Source: Prevotella sp. (GTDB lineage Bacteria > Bacteroidota > Bacteroidia > Bacteroidales > Bacteroidaceae). From it: DNA of 64,000 bases. The stretch is from contig JAILPA010000188.1 in the NCBI GenBank assembly GCA_024690505.1, forward strand, positions 26,622 through 90,621, read 5' to 3'. This document shows positions 16,500-26,299 of this stretch, piece after piece (the first letter of the stretch is position 1; each line of letters starts with the position of its first letter). The notes under the pieces were generated by a model. It saw only the letters and a list, made by a program, of their open reading frames with translations, did not search any database and was not told where the DNA came from. The position numbers were made by a program, and so were the translations under genes.

Positions 16500-17912
16500 T
16501 TACTCCTTGGCAGGCTCAGCGGCTTTCTTCGCCGGTGCCTTCTTGGCTGGTGCCTTCTTAGCAACTGGCTTTTTCGCAGCAGCCTTCTTGGGCTCGGCTG
16601 CCTTGGCTTCGGAAGGATCCAGCTTCTCGAGCTTAGCCTTCAGACGGGTGATTTCCTTGTCCTTCATCTCAATCTCATCGCCCTGATTGCGGATGGTGGT
16701 GAGCAGCGAGTTCAGCTCCTCATTCTCAATCTCCAGCGGATAAAGGGCGTTGACGCGATTGATGAAATCGCCCAGGATGTTCATGTAGTTCGTGAAAGCA
16801 TCGAAAGGCCCGCTGTAGATGCCGCGGTCAAGTCCCACATTCGAGGGCTTCGTCGTCATAAAGCGGAAGTTGTTCGAGGCCTGCAGATAGTCCCAGTCCT
16901 GCATGATGCGCGGGTCGTCGGCAATGAGCAGACGGTCGGCCACGCTGTAGAGTTTCTGAAAAGCCTCGCGCTGCATGGCGTTGCCAAGCCAGCACGAGCA
17001 GTCGCGCTCTTCGTCGACCCAGGAGAGGGTGTCGGGACAGTCAATCTGGCCTACGCTCTTCACCTTCATGCAGATCTCAGTGGGCGTAGAGAAGGTGATG
17101 CCTTTCTCCTTGGCACAGACGGGCAGAGCCTTAATGAAGTCGAGGATGTTCGAGCTGAGGGGCTGTGCGATGCCGAGGGCTGAAAGCTCCATGAAGATAT
17201 TGATAATCTGCTCCTCTTCGGGCAGACGGGCAATACGGTCGATGTAGGCATCGGCAAAGAGGGGATAGCCCTCCCACTCGGCGTTGTTGAAGCGCAGCGA
17301 GATGTCGTCGGAGAGTTCCACGTCGCGGAGCAGCAACTTCAGGTTCGGAGCCATGTTGCAATTGTAGACATAGTGCGGGCTCTTCCATCCCAGCACGTGC
17401 TTGGCACCCTCGGTGAGCATTCCCTTGAAGCCCAAGGCAGCAATCTGGGCGCCGATGTCATCGCTGTAGATGAGCGATGAGTTGCGAGCCACCTTTGGTG
17501 TCTGCCCGAAGTACTCCTTGATTTTCTCCACCTGCTTCTTCATGTCGCGGGCGAAGCTATCGGGATTTGCCAGCGACGAGAGGCCGTGGCTGTAAGGCTC
17601 AGCAAGGAACTCCACGCAGCCGGTCTCGTTCAGCTGCTGAAGCTTCTCGAGCACCTGCGGGGCGTGCATCTCGAGCTGCTCAATACCTGTGCCCGAGAGC
17701 GAGAAGGCCACCTTGAAGAACTTGCCGTTGTCCTTGATCATCTGCTCCAGCGTGCAAAGGGCAGGCATGTAGGAGCGCTCGGCAATGTCACTGATAGAGC
17801 GTTCGTTCTCGTAGTCGTCGTAGTAATAATGGTCGGTACCGATGTCGAAGAAACGATAACGCTTCAGATGGATAATCTGATGTATCTCAAAATATAAGCA
17901 AATTGTTTTCAT
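16500..17912 (-). CDS. GH57 alpha-amylase family protein with Lys-Ala-Pro tail
   Basis: A cytoplasmic glycoside hydrolase of family 57, expected to act on alpha-glucans such as glycogen. The N-terminal FEIHQ (8-12), EPYSHGLSSL (about 105-114) and the strand GFKGMLTEGAKHVLGW with candidate nucleophile Glu168 fit the GH57 barrel. Residues after about 400 form a coiled coil (LLTTIRNQGDEIEMKDKEIT), then a low-complexity KKAPAKKAPAKKAAEPAKE tail like histone H1 tails. It is the third gene of the glycogen operon, after the GT4 synthase and the debranching enzyme. The tail is unusual for an enzyme and may bind RNA, DNA or an acidic partner. Confidence 0.92.
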   Translation of the reverse strand: MKTICLYFEIHQIIHLKRYRFFDIGTDHYYYDDYENERSISDIAERSYMPALCTLEQMIKDNGKFFKVAFSLSGTGIEQLEMHAPQVLEKLQQLNETGCVEFLAEPYSHGLSSLANPDSFARDMKKQVEKIKEYFGQTPKVARNSSLIYSDDIGAQIAALGFKGMLTEGAKHVLGWKSPHYVYNCNMAPNLKLLLRDVELSDDISLRFNNAEWEGYPLFADAYIDRIARLPEEEQIINIFMELSALGIAQPLSSNILDFIKALPVCAKEKGITFSTPTEICMKVKSVGQIDCPDTLSWVDEERDCSCWLGNAMQREAFQKLYSVADRLLIADDPRIMQDWDYLQASNNFRFMTTKPSNVGLDRGIYSGPFDAFTNYMNILGDFINRVNALYPLEIENEELNSLLTTIRNQGDEIEMKDKEITRLKAKLEKLDPSEAKAAEPKKAAAKKPVAKKAPAKKAPAKKAAEPAKE

Positions 17913-18066
17913 AAGAGCCTCCCCCGACCCCTCCGAAGGAAGGGAGTGCCTGGCGGTTTCAGAGGGAGTGTCCAGGCTTTCTAATATTTCTTGCTTGTTA
18001 AATAATATATTAAGGTATAATCTTTATGCGCAGCCCTTCCCGTCTTTTGGAAGGTTCGGAAGGAAC
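17913..18066 (-). repeat. Intra-operon gap with C/G-rich repeat remnant
   Basis: The gap between the GT4 and GH57 genes holds CCTCCCCCGACCCCTCCGAA, followed by AAGGAAGGGAGTGCCTGG and a related GGGAGTGTCCAGGC, a degenerate member of the dispersed C/G palindromes. No promoter or T-tract terminator is evident, so the three genes may still be cotranscribed. Confidence 0.5.
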
Positions 18067-19338
18067 CTACTGTTCCCATCCCAATGTCCTGCGATAGAGC
18101 GTACGGATCCAGCGGCCAACCTTTTCCCATGTAATCTGGTCCACCTCGCGCTTGCCTTCCTCTTTCAGGTAGCGGAAGAGCGACTCGTTAGTACAGATGC
18201 TGTAGATGGCAGCTGCCAAAGCGTGAATATCCCAGTAGTCAACCTTGATACAGTTGTCCAGGATCTCGGCGCAACCGCTCTGCTTCGATATGATGGAGGG
18301 CGTGCCGCACTGCATTGCCTCGAGGGGCGATATGCCGAACGGCTCGGATACGGATGGCATGACGTAGACGTCGGAGTCCTTCAGGCACTCGTACACCTGC
18401 TTGCCACACATGAAGCCGGGGAAGTGGAAGCGGTCGGCAATACCACGCTCAGCTGCCAGATAGATCATGGCATCCATCATGTCGCCCGAGCCAGCCATGC
18501 AGAAACGCACGTTGCGTGTGCGGTGGAGCACCATGTTGGCGGCCTCGACGAAATACTCAGGGCCTTTCTGCATGGTGATACGTCCGAGGAATGTCACCAC
18601 CTTGTCCTTACCCGTGTGGTCGGGGCGGGGGATGGCATCGTACTCGGCGGGCAGGGGATAGACGGCGTTGTGCACCGTGAAGCACTTTCGCGGATCCTGA
18701 TGATACTGGTTAATGACCGTCTGACGTGTCAGCTCCGATACGCACATGATGCAGTCGGCATTGTCCATACCGTTCTTCTCAATGGAGTAGACGGTAGGAT
18801 TCACCTTGCCGCGCGAACGGTCGAAGTCGGTGGCATGAACGTGTATGCACAGGGGCTTGCCCGAAACCTGCTTGGCATGAATGCCGGCAGGGAAGGTAAG
18901 CCAGTCGTGGGCATGAATAATGTCGAACTCCTCGGTGCGGGCCACGACACCGGCAATAATCGAGTAGTTGTTGATTTCCTCGTGCAGGTTGCCGGGGTAT
19001 CCGCCAGCAAACTCCATGGCGCCCAGGTCGTTGACGTTCATGTAGTTGAAGTCGGCGTAGAGATGGTCGCGCAGACGGAAATAGTAGTCGGGATCCATTA
19101 TGTTCCCTACCCTATTCTTCACATAGTCATAGTTTACGTCGCGCCAGGCAATGGGCACAGCGTTCATGGCCACGATGCGACAGGCATGTTGGCTCTCGTC
19201 ACCGAAGGGATGAGGCAGGCAAAGCACTGTCTCAATGTCGCCTTGGGCTTTCAAGCCCTCGGAAATACCATAGTTAGCAGTAGCAAGACCACCAAACACA
19301 TGAGGAGGATACTCCCATCCAAACATTAATACTTTCAT
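18067..19338 (-). CDS. Glycosyltransferase family 4, glycogen synthase-like
   Basis: 423 residues, cytoplasmic. The N-terminal MFGWEYPPHVFGGLATANYG is typical of Bacteroidota GT4 glycogen-synthase-like enzymes that sit with debranching enzyme and GH57 amylase. The C-terminal Rossmann half has VVTFLGRITMQKGPEYFVEA and the nucleotide-sugar motif EPFGISPLEAMQCGTPSI (E-x7-E), which binds the donor. The donor (UDP- or ADP-glucose) cannot be told. It lies 12 bases downstream of the debranching-enzyme gene, in the same operon. Confidence 0.93.
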   Translation of the reverse strand: MKVLMFGWEYPPHVFGGLATANYGISEGLKAQGDIETVLCLPHPFGDESQHACRIVAMNAVPIAWRDVNYDYVKNRVGNIMDPDYYFRLRDHLYADFNYMNVNDLGAMEFAGGYPGNLHEEINNYSIIAGVVARTEEFDIIHAHDWLTFPAGIHAKQVSGKPLCIHVHATDFDRSRGKVNPTVYSIEKNGMDNADCIMCVSELTRQTVINQYHQDPRKCFTVHNAVYPLPAEYDAIPRPDHTGKDKVVTFLGRITMQKGPEYFVEAANMVLHRTRNVRFCMAGSGDMMDAMIYLAAERGIADRFHFPGFMCGKQVYECLKDSDVYVMPSVSEPFGISPLEAMQCGTPSIISKQSGCAEILDNCIKVDYWDIHALAAAIYSICTNESLFRYLKEEGKREVDQITWEKVGRWIRTLYRRTLGWEQ

Positions 19339-19350
19339 CGTCGTTCCTCC

Positions 19351-21300
19351 TTATTTTTGATACGAATATTTCTCAAGCAGTTTCATCGTGCGCAGAATCT
19401 CGGCCACATTCATGGCAAAGGCCATGGCACCACGGCCGTGGAATGGCGGGTTGCCATCGAACAACTCGGAGATGGTACCGATGGCATGATAGTCAATCTC
19501 GTCTTCATAGCCCACCATCTGGCGCTCGACGAATGACAGGCGTGTGCGCTTATAGAGCTTTAGGCAGGCCTCCATATAGAAGCCACCAAGCCACGGCCAG
19601 GCCGTACCCTGATGGTAGGCATAGTCGCGTTGTGTCTGCGGGCCCACATACATGGGGTTGTAGCCACCACTCTTCGGCGACAGCGACCGCAGGCCCTTCG
19701 GTGTCAGCAACTCACGAGTACATATATCTACCACGCTCTTCATCTGCTGCTGCGACAGGGGCGAATAGTCGAGGGCAACAGCAAATATCATGTTGGGACG
19801 CACGCTCCAGTCCATCATCGGGCCGTCAACATAGTCGAGCAGGTAGCCGTATTCATTGACGAAGGTATCTACGAACGACTGCTTCGTCTTCTGAGCTAAA
19901 GCCTCCAACTCGTCGCTACGCTTCGTGTCGCCTTGCTCAGCTGCCATCGAGGCACAGAACTTCAAGGCATTGTACCACAGGGCGTTGAACTCTACGATAT
20001 AGCCCGAACGGGGCACCACGGGACGACCGTTGGCTGTGCTGTTCATCCACGTCACGGCGCGGTCGCGGCCGTTGCTGTAGAGCAGGCCATTGTCATCGAG
20101 CCGCAGATTGGGGTGCTTGTCAGCCTGAATGTAGTCGATAATGGCATTCAGCAGCGAACCGTACATCTCGCGACACTTCTCACGGCCGGCGTACTTGGCA
20201 TACTGCTGCACGGCCCACACGGCCCAAAGGGGCACATCGGGCTGTTCCATCTCGTATATCTTCACCGTCAGCGGGTCGCCATTCATAAATTGGCGCAGGC
20301 CTTTCTCGGCGGTCTTCATCACCAGCTCAAAGTAGTCCTGCTCATCGATGGCCAGCGTGAGGCCCGGCAGGGCAATGAATGTGTCGCGGGCACGAGCCTT
20401 GAACCAAGGATAGCCTGCCAGCAGATAGCGGTCATCGTTCTTCTGGCGGTTGTGGAACTGGTGGGCAGCCGTCACGAGGCAGTGATAGAAATTGTCGCGC
20501 GGCACTCGCACATCGATTTCTTTCTGGAACAGCGTCTTCAGTGTGGACGTCTTGATTTGTGACGTTGATGCAGAGAAGACAATGCTCTCGCCTTTGCGTA
20601 TGGGCATCTCGAAATAGCCAGGCACGTAGAGGTCTTCATTCGATGCATAGCCACGCTCCTGCTCCTTTGGATATTCAATGCCCCGATACCAGTCGGGCTG
20701 GAAGACAAACTCGTTCTTCTTCGAGAACTGCATGAACAGGTCGGGATAGCCCCGATACATGCATGTCTTGATGCCATTGTCGATGGGCGTATACTCGCGG
20801 CTGGCCACAGAGTTCTCGTGGGTGAACTGTCGTACCGAGCGGAAAGCCAGGAACGGACGGAAGCGCAGCGTGGTGGCTGAATGTGCATCCTCCAGTGTGT
20901 AGCGGATGAGGATGCGATCCTCGTAGGCCTGGAAGATGGCTTCCTTCTTCAGGATTACACCGCCCACGCGATAAACAGTAGTAGGCACGAGGGAGGCATC
21001 GAACTCACGGATGTACTTGTGTCCTTTCGGACTGAAGTTGTTGCCCTGATACTTGTGCAGGCCCAGGTTGAACTCTGCCCCATGCTGTACTACCGTGCAG
21101 TCGAGCGACGACAGGAGCACATGGTTCTCATCGTCAATCTCGGGCACGGGCACTACAAGCAGTCCGTGGTACTTCCGCGTATTGCAGTCGACCAGGGTCG
21201 AACTGCTGTAGGCTCCACCACGGTTAGTACGGAGCAGCTCGCGACGCAGGGACTCTTCCAAGTTCGTCATCACGGCTTTCTCAAATCGTAAATAACTCAT
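19351..21300 (-). CDS. Glycogen debranching enzyme (amylo-alpha-1,6-glucosidase type)
   Basis: This enzyme hydrolyses alpha-1,6 branches in glycogen. It combines an N-terminal debranching domain (LRTNRGGAYSSSTLVDCNTRKYHGLLV) with a C-terminal (alpha/alpha)6 barrel of GH15/GH133 type (YLLAGYPWFKARARDTFIALPG, AVTWMNSTANGRPVVPRSGYIVEFNALWYNAL, HQGTAWPWLGGFYMEA). I chose the ATG at 21300 (MSYLRFEK, 649 residues); the ORF can be extended to 21381, but the likely promoter lies inside that extension. First gene of the glycogen operon. Confidence 0.93.
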   Translation of the reverse strand: MSYLRFEKAVMTNLEESLRRELLRTNRGGAYSSSTLVDCNTRKYHGLLVVPVPEIDDENHVLLSSLDCTVVQHGAEFNLGLHKYQGNNFSPKGHKYIREFDASLVPTTVYRVGGVILKKEAIFQAYEDRILIRYTLEDAHSATTLRFRPFLAFRSVRQFTHENSVASREYTPIDNGIKTCMYRGYPDLFMQFSKKNEFVFQPDWYRGIEYPKEQERGYASNEDLYVPGYFEMPIRKGESIVFSASTSQIKTSTLKTLFQKEIDVRVPRDNFYHCLVTAAHQFHNRQKNDDRYLLAGYPWFKARARDTFIALPGLTLAIDEQDYFELVMKTAEKGLRQFMNGDPLTVKIYEMEQPDVPLWAVWAVQQYAKYAGREKCREMYGSLLNAIIDYIQADKHPNLRLDDNGLLYSNGRDRAVTWMNSTANGRPVVPRSGYIVEFNALWYNALKFCASMAAEQGDTKRSDELEALAQKTKQSFVDTFVNEYGYLLDYVDGPMMDWSVRPNMIFAVALDYSPLSQQQMKSVVDICTRELLTPKGLRSLSPKSGGYNPMYVGPQTQRDYAYHQGTAWPWLGGFYMEACLKLYKRTRLSFVERQMVGYEDEIDYHAIGTISELFDGNPPFHGRGAMAFAMNVAEILRTMKLLEKYSYQK

Positions 21301-21358
21301 AGTTTCATTTAGTATATTAAGGTTTCTAACATTTATAGGTCTTAGGTTATTTGCTCCC

Positions 21359-21389
21359 CAAAGGTAAGCATTTTCTGCCACACGGCAAA
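21359..21389 (-). promoter_or_regulatory. Promoter of the glycogen operon
   Basis: On the minus strand TACCTTTG (21359-21366) is preceded at 19 bases by TTTG (21386-21389), an excellent Bacteroidota promoter. It fixes the debranching-enzyme start at 21300. Confidence 0.8.
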
Positions 21390-21409
21390 GGAATATACAC
21401 TATTTAACA

Positions 21410-22348
21410 TCAATCGGGTATCAGGAAGTTCACCACTTCCTGCTCTACGGTGATGTTGTAGGCCCCCACTGGTGTGGGTATAAGGCGGCCGTCGATGCCC
21501 ACCAGTGCCTTTTTCGCTTCGTCTACTTCAAGCAGTCTAGTACGGTAGGGATGCACCGACCGGTGGTTAAGGAAACGTCCGCTGATAAGTAGCCAGAGGC
21601 CGCTGAACAGTTGCAGCACCTGGGGGTCGTAGACTACGGTGACGTCGAGCATCCCGTTATAGGGGACGGCACTGGGAGTCTGCCCGTATCCATGAGCATT
21701 GCCCACACAGAGTGTCATCACCCGGCGGTCGATCACCTCGCTGTTCACCCTCAGCCTCATCTTGTAGTCCTTGCGATGGAATATCTTCAATATGACCGAC
21801 GATATGAATGACAGCGTACGCGACCAGAGCACGCGGCGTGTCTGTTGGCGCAGGTTCATAATGTCGGCCGTGGTACCTATATTCACGCAATTCAGGAAAT
21901 AGCGCTGCTGCTGTTGTCCCTGCTTGTCGGTGTAGTGCAGGCATCCCAGGTCGACGCTACGTATGCGTCCATGAGTGAGCCACTCCACGGTCTGGCTGTC
22001 ATCGGCCTCGTTGAAGCCCCAGAATCGTGCGAAGTCGTTCAGCGATCCATTGGGCACCACCCCCAGGTTCACCTGGCGGCGCACGCTGCTCTCCTCGCGC
22101 ATGAGGCAGTTCACGGCATCGTTCAGTGCCGAGTCGCCCCCCACGACGATGATAGTCTTGTAGCCGTTTCGTATGAGCATGGTCACGAGGCGTTCCACGC
22201 TGTCGCTGGCCTCGCTCTGCACGAAGTCGTAGTGCACACCCCGCTGGTCAAGCTCTTTCTGTAGTCTTTCCCAGCGTTTACGCTTGCTCCTGATGCCATT
22301 ACGCGGACAATAGAGGATGCCCCACCTCTGAGTATCTGTTGCGTTCAT
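21410..22348 (-). CDS. Diacylglycerol kinase-family lipid kinase
   Basis: 312 residues, DAGK catalytic domain followed by the beta-sandwich half. The nucleotide-binding motif reads VVGGDSALNDAVN where most relatives have GGDGTxNE, and the second motif is VVPNGSLNDFARFWG. GGD is kept, so activity is plausible, on a lipid or lipid-like alcohol at the inner membrane. The start ATG overlaps the miaA stop (ATGA at 22345-22348), so translation is probably coupled. Third gene of the operon starting at 24793. Confidence 0.88.
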   Translation of the reverse strand: MNATDTQRWGILYCPRNGIRSKRKRWERLQKELDQRGVHYDFVQSEASDSVERLVTMLIRNGYKTIIVVGGDSALNDAVNCLMREESSVRRQVNLGVVPNGSLNDFARFWGFNEADDSQTVEWLTHGRIRSVDLGCLHYTDKQGQQQQRYFLNCVNIGTTADIMNLRQQTRRVLWSRTLSFISSVILKIFHRKDYKMRLRVNSEVIDRRVMTLCVGNAHGYGQTPSAVPYNGMLDVTVVYDPQVLQLFSGLWLLISGRFLNHRSVHPYRTRLLEVDEAKKALVGIDGRLIPTPVGAYNITVEQEVVNFLIPD

Positions 22349-23289
22349 ATCCTTTCTGTTCTCTTATCAAGCAGCTGCATAATCGCTTTCACCTTCTCCT
22401 CCATGGGCAGGGTGGCATCGATCCAGTTGATGGTAAATCCTCGGCGCTCCATTCCCCTGAACCACGTCATCTGCCTCTTAGCAAACTGGTGGATGGAAAT
22501 CTCAAGACGGGAGAACATTTCGTCGTAGGTGGTCTTCCCCACAAGATACTCTGTGACGAACTTATACTCCAATCCGTAGTAGATGAGGTCTTCGGCGGGG
22601 ATGCCCTCGGCCAGCAAGCTGCGCACCTCGTCAATCATTCCAGCTTCGAGGCGGGCTTTCAGGCGGCTGGTGATCTTTTCACGTCGCAAGTCACGGTCGA
22701 TGTTGACGCCAATGATGAGCGACTCCACAGGCGGGAGCTCGCGGAGTGGCACCGGATGCTCCAGATTGTAGGTCTCAATCTCGATGGCACGTATGGCCCG
22801 CTGACAGGAGTCGACGTCGGTGGTGTTGTGCATGGTTGAGCCCGTCTTTGCCTTCAGTTGTTTCAGCATGTCAGTCAGCTCAGCCAGCGACTTGCCTTCC
22901 AGCCGGTCGCGCAATGGCTGGTTCTGGGGCACAGGCGACAGGTGGTAGCCCTTCAGCACGGCCTCGATATAGAGTCCCGTCCCCCCACAAAGGATAGGCG
23001 CAGCTCCCCTTCTGAGAATATCCTGATAGGCATCGCAGAAGTCCTGCTGATACTGAAACAGGTTGTACTTCGTGCCCGGTTCGCAGATGTCGATGAGATG
23101 ATAGGGGATGTCGACGGGCAAACCGTCGACCACAATATGGTAGTCCTCCAGGTCTTTGCCCGTGCCGATGTCCATGCGCCGGTACACCTGACGCGAGTCG
23201 GCAGAGATAATTTCTCCACCAATCTCAGCAGCCAGATGAACCGCCAGTGGCGTCTTTCCCGAAGCGGTAGGCCCCAGTATTGTGATCAT
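22345..23289 (-). CDS. miaA: tRNA dimethylallyltransferase
   Basis: Adds a dimethylallyl group to A37 of tRNAs that read UNN codons. The P-loop GPTASGKTPLA (6-16) is followed by the family motifs SADSRQVYRRMDIGTGK (catalytic Asp), PHYLID-type sequence PYHLIDICEPG and GGTGLYIEAVLKG. The length of 314 residues is normal, and it is complete. It lies 10 bases after a lipoprotein gene and overlaps the next gene by four bases. Confidence 0.97.
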   Translation of the reverse strand: MITILGPTASGKTPLAVHLAAEIGGEIISADSRQVYRRMDIGTGKDLEDYHIVVDGLPVDIPYHLIDICEPGTKYNLFQYQQDFCDAYQDILRRGAAPILCGGTGLYIEAVLKGYHLSPVPQNQPLRDRLEGKSLAELTDMLKQLKAKTGSTMHNTTDVDSCQRAIRAIEIETYNLEHPVPLRELPPVESLIIGVNIDRDLRREKITSRLKARLEAGMIDEVRSLLAEGIPAEDLIYYGLEYKFVTEYLVGKTTYDEMFSRLEISIHQFAKRQMTWFRGMERRGFTINWIDATLPMEEKVKAIMQLLDKRTERI

Positions 23290-23299
23290 TTCCTCCTAC

Positions 23300-24793
23300 T
23301 TACTGTTCTTCGATATTATTAAACCACGCGTTGATTTCATTGCCTTCGGGCACCTGATTGAGGTAGGCTTCTCCTTCCTCCGTGGAGATGTCCTCGTCGT
23401 TGAGTGAACATCCGTCGATGCGGCCCTCCACTTGCAGCACATTGAGTTTCCAGAGGCGCTCGCCGTTCTTGAAGGCATGTATTTCCTGCTGCCACGAAGG
23501 CCCGCCGGCCGGTCCTGCCAGCTTGAGGTAGTAGACGCCGTCTTTCTCGCACCTTGTGGGGCGGAATTTGACATTCTCGACTGCTATCAGCTTAAACTCG
23601 CCATCATCGCGGATGAAGAAGGCGCCGTTCTGCTCGTCCTTGTCGCGCAGCCATATCCACTCGTTCTCGTAGTCGATGTAGCAGTGGGCCCACTTGGTGA
23701 ACTTCACGTCATCATCACCCATCTCGCTGTCGTGGTACATCTTCTCCATCTTGGCGATGTCCGACTTCCACACGGGCGTTTCCTCGTCCACCATCCAGTG
23801 GTAGGTCTCGTAGGTCAGGCATTCCAGTTGGTCATCGCGTACATAGATCATTCCTACAGCCACGCTCTCAGGGGCATATCTGCGATAGCAGAGCTCAATT
23901 CCCTGAGGGCCCTCGAAGGCGGCCATCACGTTGCAGCCCACATACTCGCCATCGTCCTCGGCATTCCAGGATGCTCCCCACTGTGGGTCGTAGTAGCCAA
24001 TCTCCTCATTGACGAGCACCTCATCGCCTTTGACAAACACATCGAGTGCCAGCGAAGACTTGCGGTCGGGGTCGTATTTATCCTGGGGTGCATTCTTATA
24101 TTCTCCTTCGAACTGCAGTTTGCCCCACACACCGTCGGTGCCAATGGTGCAAAGGGTCTTTGAACTTTGCACCTTCATGCCATACTTCTGCTCCAGCTTC
24201 TTCACGACAGCCTGTGGCAGCGGCTCGGGGTTATCCCATTCCGACTCGACCTCCTTGACGTCGAGACGTTTGTGCGACTCCAGATAGCTCTCCGTGACAA
24301 TGATACTGAGGTTGGGGGTGTTGAAGTCCTTATCGCGGTCCGCAAAAGCGTAGCGGGCACAGAGCGACGGGATGTCCTCTCGTCCGTGAATCTCGCCAAT
24401 GCTGGGGGTATTGCCGTCGGGGTCTTTCAGCACCTCGTCGACAAACTTCACCTTGACCGTACCGTCAGCCGTAAGGAGTTCAGTGTAGCTGGCGGCATTG
24501 CTGCGGAACGACTCCTGCAGCGCCCAGCTCTTGTGGCTTTCCTCGTACCAGTCGGCATTATCTTCCGTCTTTTCGGGTTCCTCAATGGCCGCCCAATAGA
24601 GCATGAGCATGTATTCGCTGTCCTCAGAAGACATGATAAACATGGGCAGGGGAGCGTCGTTCTCATTGGAAGCGTCAGCGGTATCCTTTGCCGAGGTTGC
24701 TTTGCTTCCACAGGCACAAATCAAAGTGCACAACGCCATGGCCAACAGCATAGTAGCCATACGGCTGGCGACAAAATGCTTGAAATTCTTCAT
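23300..24793 (-). CDS. Predicted lipoprotein of unknown function
   Basis: 497 residues with a signal peptide ending LICAC (Cys28), then a Ser/Asp/Asn-rich linker. The rest is soluble and rich in Trp, Tyr and acidic residues (YYDPQWGASWNAEDDGEYVG, WMVDEETPVWKSDIAKMEKM), probably beta-rich. I do not recognise a family. It has its own strong promoter and is first in an operon with miaA and the lipid kinase; that linkage may only reflect shared transcription. Confidence 0.78.
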   Translation of the reverse strand: MKNFKHFVASRMATMLLAMALCTLICACGSKATSAKDTADASNENDAPLPMFIMSSEDSEYMLMLYWAAIEEPEKTEDNADWYEESHKSWALQESFRSNAASYTELLTADGTVKVKFVDEVLKDPDGNTPSIGEIHGREDIPSLCARYAFADRDKDFNTPNLSIIVTESYLESHKRLDVKEVESEWDNPEPLPQAVVKKLEQKYGMKVQSSKTLCTIGTDGVWGKLQFEGEYKNAPQDKYDPDRKSSLALDVFVKGDEVLVNEEIGYYDPQWGASWNAEDDGEYVGCNVMAAFEGPQGIELCYRRYAPESVAVGMIYVRDDQLECLTYETYHWMVDEETPVWKSDIAKMEKMYHDSEMGDDDVKFTKWAHCYIDYENEWIWLRDKDEQNGAFFIRDDGEFKLIAVENVKFRPTRCEKDGVYYLKLAGPAGGPSWQQEIHAFKNGERLWKLNVLQVEGRIDGCSLNDEDISTEEGEAYLNQVPEGNEINAWFNNIEEQ

Positions 24794-24847
24794 CGGTTAA
24801 TTCTCATTTTAGGTTCATCTTCAGGTTCACCGTCATCTTGGGCGATA

Positions 24848-24877
24848 CAAAGGTAGCGATTATTCCCGAAACCACAA
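24848..24877 (-). promoter_or_regulatory. Promoter of the lipoprotein-miaA-lipid kinase operon
   Basis: Minus-strand TACCTTTG (24848-24855) with TTTG at 24874-24877, 18 bases apart. Confidence 0.75.
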
Positions 24878-24906
24878 AGAAAAAGGCAAGGATTTTTGTC
24901 CTTGCC
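24877..24906 (-). terminator. Terminator of gapA
   Basis: Read on the minus strand, GGCAAGGA pairs with TCCTTGCC over a six-base loop and is followed by TTTTTCTTT. The T-tract overlaps the -33 box of the next promoter, so termination and initiation sites are packed together. Confidence 0.85.
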
Positions 24907-25011
24907 TCTTTATTTGTTGTACTGACGTTGCTTCGATTATTTCAGTTGACTTCGTCGACCCAAACACTCGACTTGGCAAACTGAAAGCGAGCTTTCGTCT
25001 GCTCTCGCTGC

Positions 25012-26037
25012 TTATTTGAGCTCGGCGAGGTACTTGATGGTGCGAACCATCTGAGAAGTGTAAGAGTTCTCATTGTCGTACCAGGCAACCACCTGAACGA
25101 GCGAGTTGCCGTCGCCAATCTTAGAAACCATGGTCTGGTTAGCGTCGAAGAGCGAACCGAACTTCATGCCGATGATGTCGCTCGAAACGAGCTTCTCCTC
25201 GGTGTAGCCGAAGCTCTCGTTGGTAGCAGCCTTCATGGCAGCGTTGATGCCCTCAACAGTCACCTCACCCTTCACAACAGCGTGCAGGATAGTGGTAGAA
25301 CCAGTGGGAGTGGGAACGCGCTGTGCAGCACCGATGAGCTTACCGTTCAGCTCGGGGATGACGAGGCCGATAGCCTTGGCAGCACCTGTTGAGTTGGGAA
25401 CGATGTTCTGGGCACCGGCACGGGCGCGCTGAACATCACCCTTACGCTGAGGACCGTCGAGGATCATCTGGTCGCCAGTGTAGGCGTGAACGGTGGTCAT
25501 GATACCGCTCTGGATGGGAGCGAAATCGTTCAGAGCCTTGGTCATGGGAGCCAGGCAGTTGGTGGTGCAAGAAGCAGCCGAGATAACGGTGTCGGCAGGA
25601 GTCAGAGTCTTGTGGTTCACATTGTAAACGATGGTGGGCAGGTCGTTGCCGGCGGGAGCAGAGATAACAACCTTCTTGGCACCAGCAGTCAGGTGAGCAG
25701 AAGCCTTCTCCTTAGAAGTATAGAAACCTGTGCACTCCAGAACAACGTCTACGTCCAGCTTGCCCCAAGGCAGCTCAGCAGCGTTAGGAATAGCGTAGAT
25801 AGTGATCTTCTTTCCATCAACAACGATGAAGTCCTCACCAGCCTCTACAGTGTGCTTGTTCTCACCGAACTTGCCACAGAAACCACCCTGAGCGGTGTCG
25901 TACTTCAGCAGGTGAGCCAGCATCTTAGGACTGGTTAAGTCGTTGATAGCTACTACTTCATAACCTTCAGCCTCGAACATCTGACGGAATGCGAGGCGAC
26001 CAATACGGCCGAAACCGTTAATTGCAACTTTTGTCAT
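25012..26037 (-). CDS. gapA: Glyceraldehyde-3-phosphate dehydrogenase
   Basis: Glycolytic enzyme converting glyceraldehyde-3-phosphate to 1,3-bisphosphoglycerate with NAD. Rossmann motif INGFGRIGR (7-15), Asp33 of INDL favouring NAD over NADP, the active-site motif [12 protein letters not shown] with Cys157, and the C-terminal SWYDNE-type sequence [14 protein letters not shown]. Complete at 341 residues. It is transcribed alone from a strong promoter and followed by a strong terminator. Confidence 0.98.
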   Translation of the reverse strand: MTKVAINGFGRIGRLAFRQMFEAEGYEVVAINDLTSPKMLAHLLKYDTAQGGFCGKFGENKHTVEAGEDFIVVDGKKITIYAIPNAAELPWGKLDVDVVLECTGFYTSKEKASAHLTAGAKKVVISAPAGNDLPTIVYNVNHKTLTPADTVISAASCTTNCLAPMTKALNDFAPIQSGIMTTVHAYTGDQMILDGPQRKGDVQRARAGAQNIVPNSTGAAKAIGLVIPELNGKLIGAAQRVPTPTGSTTILHAVVKGEVTVEGINAAMKAATNESFGYTEEKLVSSDIIGMKFGSLFDANQTMVSKIGDGNSLVQVVAWYDNENSYTSQMVRTIKYLAELK

Positions 26038-26088
26038 TTTCTTTATTAATTAAAAGGGTTATAATAATCTTTTTACTTTTTCCGTGCG

Positions 26089-26118
26089 CAAAGGTACGAA
26101 AAAAATCTCATACGGCAA
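26089..26118 (-). promoter_or_regulatory. Promoter of gapA
   Basis: Minus-strand TACCTTTG (26089-26096) preceded by TTG (26116-26118) at 19 bases. The leader to the start codon is about 50 bases. Confidence 0.8.
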
Positions 26119-26299
26119 GACTTTGGCTCTCTTAATAAACAATAAAAATGCATGTTAGGCCCAAAATTGGCCACAAAGAGCGCACACTTCAAGCCAGATT
26201 GCAAATTACAGATTGCAAAACAAAGTCATACTACTACCGCCGTAAAGGTTTCACCTTTGCGGACGACGGAGAGAAGAAGGAAAAAAAATTGGGAAAAAA

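Noticed and set aside
17968..19329. 453-codon open frame opposite the GT4 gene
   Set aside because: It mirrors the GT4 frame and has no family features.
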